Assembly (NCBI GenBank): GCA_027005175.1
Contig: JALTMC010000496.1
Coordinates: 1-11,885 of the forward strand
Length of the DNA stretch: 11,885 nt
Source of the DNA: Myxococcales bacterium
GTDB taxonomy: Bacteria; Myxococcota_C; UBA6777
Direction: 5' to 3'
Shown: positions 7,411 to 11,885 of the stretch, in pieces
How positions within the stretch are numbered: the stretch's first letter is position 1
How the letters are laid out: each line of letters starts with the position of its first letter
Position numbers and translations under genes: made by a program
The notes under the pieces: generated by a model
The model's database searches: none
Told to the model about the DNA's origin: nothing
The model's input: the letters and a program-made list of their open reading frames with translations, nothing else

Positions 7411-9348
7411 ATGCAATGTTTTGGTATCCATCGTTTTCTCTGGAAGTATCGCTTGCCCTGGCTTGTTGGGCTGTTCTTTTTTGTGTTGATTCCACTGGCA
7501 TTGGCTCAGTTGTTTTCTCCGGGAAAGTTATCGAAAGCTCACAAACATTTGGAGGGCTTGAGCAATTGTAAGAAGTGTCATATCGGAGGTCGAGAGGTCG
7601 ATAGCAAACGCTGTCTTAAGTGTCATACTTTGCTCAAGGTACGGATTGCGAAGAAGCTCGGTTATCACGGTCGAATGGGTCGTCGAAAGGTGATGAAGTG
7701 CGAGAGCTGTCATGTGGAGCACAAAGGTCGCTTCTTTGCGGTGGTGTTCTGGCCCAAGGGGATGCGTAAATTTGTACACTGGCAGACCGGTTACTGGCTG
7801 AAACACAAACATCGCGTGGATTGTCGCAAATGTCACAAACCATCGTTTATACGGGATCTGAAGGTCAAGTCACATCATCGCAAATGGAAAAGCCTGCGCA
7901 AGACATTTTTGGGGTTGTCCAACAACTGTCAATCTTGTCACAAAGACCCACATCAAAAACAAGTCTCAAACAACTGCAAAAAGTGCCACTCTGAGAAGGG
8001 GTTCAAACCAGCTCATCGGTTTGACCACAGCAAAACTCGCTTTACTCTCCACAACAAGCACGCCAAGATCGCCTGTGCCAAGTGTCACAAACCACTTCCT
8101 GGTGGGGGAAAGGGTGCTCTGCGATTCAAGCTCTCTCGTACTTGCAAGAGTTGCCATCGAGATTCCCACGCCGGCAAGATGACGACGAACTGTGTCAGGT
8201 GTCACAATGACGGTGGTTGGAAGCCGGCCACTCTGGATCTGGCGACACATGCTCCCAACCGATTCCCCTTGACGGGAGCACACCGCAAACAGAGATGTGC
8301 GGCCTGTCACGGACGTGACCAAAGTAAAAATATTCGCAGAGCTTGTGTGAGTTGTCATAAAACCCCTCATCCATCGAGCTTTTCGAGGCGGTGCCAGACG
8401 TGTCACAATACAACCTCTTTTTTGAAGTCAAAATTTTCTCGCAACCAGCATGACAAGACACGTTTTCCATTGCGTGGGCAGCACAGAAAGATCTTGTGTG
8501 CGAAGTGCCATACTCCTGCAATGAAAGCTGCCGCAAAGCGGAGAGGTGGCAGTCGCTTTCAGATACCGAGGAATCGCTTTGCGAGCTGTACGCCTTGTCA
8601 CAAAGACGAGCATGATGGCCAGTTTAAGAACCGAAAAGCTGGCAGTGCTTGTACCTCATGTCACAAAGAGGAAGGCTTCAAACCCTCGCAGTTTGGGATA
8701 CAAGCGCACGCAAAAACCAAGTATCCACTGCACGGTGCTCACCTCGCGGTGCCGTGTAGTTCTTGTCATAAGAAATCAGCGGGCTCCAAAGGTGTTGTAC
8801 CTTATCGTTTTGCGGATCAAACGTGCAAAGGTTGTCACAAGGACCCACACAAGGGCCGCTTTAATGCAGTGATTAAGAAGAAGGGTTGCAAGGGTTGTCA
8901 CAACGATAAGGATTGGGCGCAGGTTCACGACTTCCGACATGAACTCACTCGCTTTCTACTGACAGGCAAGCATCGCGATGTCGCTTGTACAAAATGTCAC
9001 AGGATGAAGCGCCGCTCGAACGGTCGGGTTTTGCCCTTGTATAAGCCTCGTCCTACCGATTGTGCGGGATGTCACAAAGATATCCACTACGGACAGTTTG
9101 CGAAAGGTGGTACGAAAGCAAAGTGCCAAACCTGCCACACCACGAAAGCCTGGGCGAAGGCTGTTGGATTCAAACATTCTCGGGCTCGGTTTCAGTTGAC
9201 CGGCGCTCATAAAAAGGTCGCCTGTGAAAAGTGTCATACAAAGCGGCGATTACCCAACCAGGAGGAAGTGACGCTGTATCGTCCTATAAAGCATAAGCGA
9301 TGTGTGAATTGTCATCAAAGCTTCCACAACCAGAAGCGGAGGCGGTGA
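7411..9348 (+). CDS. Multiheme c-type cytochrome with 23 CXXCH motifs
   Basis: I chose the ATG at 7411 because GAGG (7401-7404) stands at good spacing. The frame is also open to an earlier ATG at 7348, which lies inside the previous gene. The 645-residue product has an N-terminal helix (13-32) that is either a signal peptide (LALA before Gln33) or an anchor. It carries CXXCH sites with first Cys at 53, 68, 97, 138, 173, 189, 222, 245, 261, 296, 312, 328, 363, 393, 414, 449, 472, 493, 526, 551, 572, 605 and 631. From 173 on the sites form six triads: site a (CxxCHKDPH-like), site b (then an aromatic residue), site c (preceded by F-x-L-x-G-x-H). The extra His residues could give bis-His ligation. 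The protein is very rich in Lys and Arg and ends KRRR. It probably carries electrons in the periplasm. The stop overlaps the next start (TGATG). Confidence 0.93.
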   Translation: MQCFGIHRFLWKYRLPWLVGLFFFVLIPLALAQLFSPGKLSKAHKHLEGLSNCKKCHIGGREVDSKRCLKCHTLLKVRIAKKLGYHGRMGRRKVMKCESCHVEHKGRFFAVVFWPKGMRKFVHWQTGYWLKHKHRVDCRKCHKPSFIRDLKVKSHHRKWKSLRKTFLGLSNNCQSCHKDPHQKQVSNNCKKCHSEKGFKPAHRFDHSKTRFTLHNKHAKIACAKCHKPLPGGGKGALRFKLSRTCKSCHRDSHAGKMTTNCVRCHNDGGWKPATLDLATHAPNRFPLTGAHRKQRCAACHGRDQSKNIRRACVSCHKTPHPSSFSRRCQTCHNTTSFLKSKFSRNQHDKTRFPLRGQHRKILCAKCHTPAMKAAAKRRGGSRFQIPRNRFASCTPCHKDEHDGQFKNRKAGSACTSCHKEEGFKPSQFGIQAHAKTKYPLHGAHLAVPCSSCHKKSAGSKGVVPYRFADQTCKGCHKDPHKGRFNAVIKKKGCKGCHNDKDWAQVHDFRHELTRFLLTGKHRDVACTKCHRMKRRSNGRVLPLYKPRPTDCAGCHKDIHYGQFAKGGTKAKCQTCHTTKAWAKAVGFKHSRARFQLTGAHKKVACEKCHTKRRLPNQEEVTLYRPIKHKRCVNCHQSFHNQKRRR

Positions 9349-10520
9349 TGAAACCAAAGGCTCTTATCCTCGGGCTGTCGTTGGCCACCGTTTTACTCGG
9401 ATGGTGCTTGATTGTTTTTGGCAAACCTGTGTCACAAACAGCTTTCAAGAAGCACACTCTCCCTGGAGCTTCGATCTGGAATAACTGCGAGAACTGCCAC
9501 CAAACAACGTCGTGGAAGAAGATCAAACCGAATGTTAATTTTCCTCACGCGATCACAGGGTTTCCCTTGCGAGGGCGGCACAAACAGACGCTGTGCAGCC
9601 GATGTCACAACACATCTAGCTCATCCAGCGCAGTAAAAAGGAAGGGAAAGAAGGGGACAGCGAGTCCTCGCCGTCGTGGTCACTCTCCTGGTGTCAAACG
9701 TATTCGGAGTTGTAACCAGTGCCACAATACACCTCACAACCAGACGATCAGTCGGGATTGTCAGCGTTGTCACAACACAAGGACCTGGAAGAGAACCCGA
9801 GCGTTTGCTGCACATCAACGAACTCATTTCCCTCTGACCGGGGCGCATGCCTCAGTGACATGTGGGGCCTGTCATATCCAAAAAGAGATGAACAAGTTTC
9901 GCAAGCTTCCAACCCGTTGTTTCTCCTGTCATGCGAAGGCTTATGTGGCGACATCAACTCCTCAGAAGCATCCAGATCATCGCCTTGCTGGTTTCTCCAC
10001 AGTGTGTTCAGATTGTCACTCCACCTATGCCTGGAAGCCTGTCAAGACAAGCGTTTCGTTGTCCCTTCCCCTGTTGGCGTCGAAGGTTAAACACGTCCTG
10101 TTTTTCCCGTTGCTTGGGGCACATCAGAGGGTTCAATGTCGCAAGTGTCATGTTCGCGATCGCTACAAAGGCACACCGAAAAACTGCAGTAGCTGTCATG
10201 CGAAGAGTTACAAGCGGGCAGGTCATAAGCCGGCAAATTACAGCACGCGATGCTTGGATTGTCACAACCAAACAACCTGGAGGGGTGCTTCGTTCAAGAA
10301 TCACGATCGTTCTTTCCTGATCTCTACAGGAAAACATCGTGGTTTCACGTGCACTCAATGTCATCGCACTGCAAAAAAGAAAGGCCGGTTTACCTGTCTG
10401 GGTTCCTGTCATACCAAATCCAAGATGGACACCAAGCATATCGGCAACAGAAACGTGAACGGCACGTATTCGTACGAGAGTCGTAATTGTTTGAGTTGTC
10501 ATTCATCAGGGAAACAGTAA
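9348..10520 (+). CDS. Multiheme c-type cytochrome with 12 CXXCH motifs and one CX3CH motif
   Basis: The start is the ATG at 9348, which shares one base with the preceding stop (TGATG) and has GGAGG at 9338-9342. An in-frame ATG at 9300 lies inside the upstream gene and lacks a signal sequence. The 390-residue protein has a signal or anchor helix at about 5-25. First Cys positions of the CXXCH sites are 47, 83, 122, 138, 172, 191, 220, 264, 280, 302, 335 and 381. A thirteenth site at 350-355 is CLGSCH, with three residues between the cysteines. The order fits the same a-b-c module as its upstream neighbour: b-c, three full triads, then a-b. A basic Ser/Lys/Arg linker without heme sites lies at 88-120. 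The C-terminal 45 residues resemble the end of the next protein. It is probably a periplasmic electron carrier in the same chain. Confidence 0.92.
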   Translation: MKPKALILGLSLATVLLGWCLIVFGKPVSQTAFKKHTLPGASIWNNCENCHQTTSWKKIKPNVNFPHAITGFPLRGRHKQTLCSRCHNTSSSSSAVKRKGKKGTASPRRRGHSPGVKRIRSCNQCHNTPHNQTISRDCQRCHNTRTWKRTRAFAAHQRTHFPLTGAHASVTCGACHIQKEMNKFRKLPTRCFSCHAKAYVATSTPQKHPDHRLAGFSTVCSDCHSTYAWKPVKTSVSLSLPLLASKVKHVLFFPLLGAHQRVQCRKCHVRDRYKGTPKNCSSCHAKSYKRAGHKPANYSTRCLDCHNQTTWRGASFKNHDRSFLISTGKHRGFTCTQCHRTAKKKGRFTCLGSCHTKSKMDTKHIGNRNVNGTYSYESRNCLSCHSSGKQ

Positions 10521-11476
10521 TGCAAAAAACACATGTGTTTCACAACGATTCGCTTTCGTTTTTGTCCAGGCATCGTCATCGGTTGTTTTGGGGATGTGGT
10601 TTGTTGCTTCTTGTGTTTGTTTCGCTCTCGTTGAGTTTGATGGGTTGTGGTTTGACGGAGAGGCACAAGTTCAAGGATGTCCCCTGTGCGAGTTCGGGCT
10701 GTCATGGAGATCTGTTTCGAAGTAACTTCAGTGCATTGCCATCTCACAACGATAAGCCAGAGAGTATTCCGGCTCCGGGCGAAGACTGTAGTTCCTGTCA
10801 TGGCCAAGCATCCTGGGTTCCTGAGTTTCACAAAAGTTCAAGTTTGGTGGGCGTACATAAGAAGCTGGCATGCTCAAAATGTCATAAGTCGGAGTTCGCC
10901 TTATCTGGGCAAGCTACAAAACCAAAACAAGATTGTTTAACGTGTCATGCAGGCCGATACAAACCTGAAGTTCATGTACAGGCAGGGACCTCATTGGAAT
11001 GTGGAACTTGTCATAAAGATCAGATCACATTTAAATTTACACACAAGTTTTCTCCTCTTGGTCGCCACAGTGACTCTAAGTGTAACTTGTGTCATGCCAC
11101 CACCAAGTTTGTGAAGGCTGATTCAAAAAAGTGTGTGAGCTGTCATCTGGAGGATTATGACAAGATTACCAAACACAAGGAGTTGGGATTATCAACGGAT
11201 TGTGTGGCTTGTCATACCCAGACAAAGTGGCCGCTTAACCACGAAAAACTCTTTCCCATTAAACCGGGAGGGAATCACTCAGCGTATGAGAAAACATGCT
11301 CATCCTGCCATAAGAATTCCAAAAACTATAAAGAGTTCACTTGTATAAATTGTCATGATGGAAGGCATCAGAAGGCTAAGATGGATGAAGAGCATCAGGG
11401 TGAGACGCGGGATGGAAAGAGTTACAGCTATGAAAGCAAAGCCTGCTTTGGGTGTCACAAAGATGGAAAGAAGTAG
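10520..11476 (+). CDS. Multiheme c-type cytochrome lipoprotein with 10 CXXCH motifs and one CX4CH motif
   Basis: The start ATG overlaps the preceding stop (TAATG), with AGGGA about 7 bases upstream. The 318-residue protein begins with a basic region, a hydrophobic helix (22-41) and the lipobox LMGC, so Cys43 should be lipidated. Gly44 rather than Asp at +2 is compatible with outer-membrane sorting under E. coli rules. Heme sites have first Cys at 56, 90, 118, 139, 161, 188, 205, 228, 260, 275 and 309. The first is CASSGCH (CX4CH), a spacing known from cytochrome c3. The sites fit three a-b-c triads plus a final a-b pair. The C-terminus (KMDEEH, SYSYES, CFGCH) matches the end of the upstream cytochrome. 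It is likely the terminal cytochrome of the chain, at the outer membrane on the periplasmic or outer face. It has fewer Arg residues than the 23-heme protein. Confidence 0.92.
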   Translation: MQKTHVFHNDSLSFLSRHRHRLFWGCGLLLLVFVSLSLSLMGCGLTERHKFKDVPCASSGCHGDLFRSNFSALPSHNDKPESIPAPGEDCSSCHGQASWVPEFHKSSSLVGVHKKLACSKCHKSEFALSGQATKPKQDCLTCHAGRYKPEVHVQAGTSLECGTCHKDQITFKFTHKFSPLGRHSDSKCNLCHATTKFVKADSKKCVSCHLEDYDKITKHKELGLSTDCVACHTQTKWPLNHEKLFPIKPGGNHSAYEKTCSSCHKNSKNYKEFTCINCHDGRHQKAKMDEEHQGETRDGKSYSYESKACFGCHKDGKK

Positions 11477-11485
11477 GGGAGATGG

Positions 11486-11885
11486 ATGAGGATGCCGAAT
11501 TGCTGGTGGAAGCGAGCTGTCAGGCTTTGGATATCATGTTGTCTCCTTGTGATGTTTGTGGGGCTGCCGCAGCAGAGCTGGGGGTCCACGGCGGGAGAAG
11601 CTTCAGGTGTTGTGACAGGTGTGGCGTTAAAGATAATCTATGTGAAGTATCCCAATCATCGGTTTAAAAGGGGAGATAGGATTCGTGTGGTTCGGGCAGG
11701 GCAGACTTTAGGGACCTGGATTGTCTGGGCTCACTCCACCCGTTTTTTTTCGGCCAGGTTTGTCTCGGGAAGCAAAGATGCAAAAGTCGGCGACCGGGTG
11801 CAAGGGCAGGGAAGTCGGAAAGAAAAGATGGAGTCGAAGGCACCTGCTGAAGTTGCTGGCTATACCCCACAACAACGAAAACAAC
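11486..11885 (+). CDS. Secreted protein with N-terminal signal peptide, function unknown (partial, cut by the right edge)
   Basis: The frame opens at ATG 11486, nine bases after the cytochrome stop, with GGGGAG at 11476-11481, and stays open for all 133 visible codons. The first 34 residues form a signal peptide: basic start (WWKR), hydrophobic core (LWISCCLLVMFVGL), and a possible cleavage near SWG-S. Residues 40-106 form a small beta-rich unit with two GD turns (KRGDRI at 61-66 and VGDRV at 101-105) and AGQTLG between. This resembles the small beta-barrel domains found in some envelope proteins, but I do not recognise the family. After residue 106 the sequence is Lys/Gln-rich, as in a linker. 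Its place in the operon suggests a partner of the cytochromes in the envelope, possibly the N-terminus of an outer-membrane protein; that is inference. Confidence 0.7.
   Translation, partial: MRMPNCWWKRAVRLWISCCLLVMFVGLPQQSWGSTAGEASGVVTGVALKIIYVKYPNHRFKRGDRIRVVRAGQTLGTWIVWAHSTRFFSARFVSGSKDAKVGDRVQGQGSRKEKMESKAPAEVAGYTPQQRKQ

Noticed and set aside
7966-8406. Minus-strand frames inside the 23-heme cytochrome
   Set aside because: They are reverse shadows of the repeated CXXCH codons, rich in Thr and Val in a repeating pattern, with no independent start signals.
11482-11667. 61-residue frame with CDVC and CCDRC, like a small zinc ribbon
   Set aside because: It overlaps the frame from 11486, which has a better spaced ribosome site, a signal peptide and stays open to the window end. 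The Cys pairs are most likely a by-product of the other frame.

Overview
The window looks like a chromosomal segment from a Gram-negative bacterium. It encodes lipoprotein and Sec-type signals and many c-type cytochromes, and base composition is roughly balanced by eye. The style (very large, Lys/Arg-rich multiheme cytochromes; an oversized penicillin-binding protein with FHA-like segments) suggests a deltaproteobacterial or Myxococcota-type lineage. That placement is an impression; no rRNA or other marker is present. No tRNA, rRNA, CRISPR array or intact transposon was seen.

Layout. (1) Positions 4182 to 1, minus strand: one very long open frame that runs off the left edge. It is a class B penicillin-binding-protein-like transpeptidase with an unusually large N-terminal half. 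(2) 4183-4546: divergent intergenic region. (3) 4547-5740, plus strand: a complete serine hydrolase of the beta-lactamase / 6-aminohexanoate-dimer-hydrolase family. It is followed 12 bp later by a 108-residue fragment that looks like the N-terminal part of a second hydrolase, broken by a frameshift and a 75-bp in-frame duplication. (4) 6186-6509: a non-coding leader carrying a 150-bp-spaced duplication of a promoter plus 5' UTR, with a perfect 15-bp interrupted palindrome in each copy. (5) 6510 to the right edge: a tight operon of a membrane b-type cytochrome, three multiheme c-type cytochromes with 23, 13 and 11 heme-attachment motifs, and the start of a secreted protein cut by the window end.

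How it fits together. The membrane protein has two His pairs, each spaced 14 residues apart, on two helices. This is the geometry of a diheme cytochrome b that could oxidise quinol. The three cytochromes are joined by TGATG and TAATG stop/start overlaps and share a three-heme a-b-c module. The third is a predicted lipoprotein. Together they could pass electrons from the inner membrane through the periplasm towards the outer membrane (inference). The next gene, read only for its first 133 codons, has a signal peptide and could be the outer-membrane or periplasmic partner. The 47 predicted heme sites and the modular growth of the cytochromes make this operon the most interesting part of the window.
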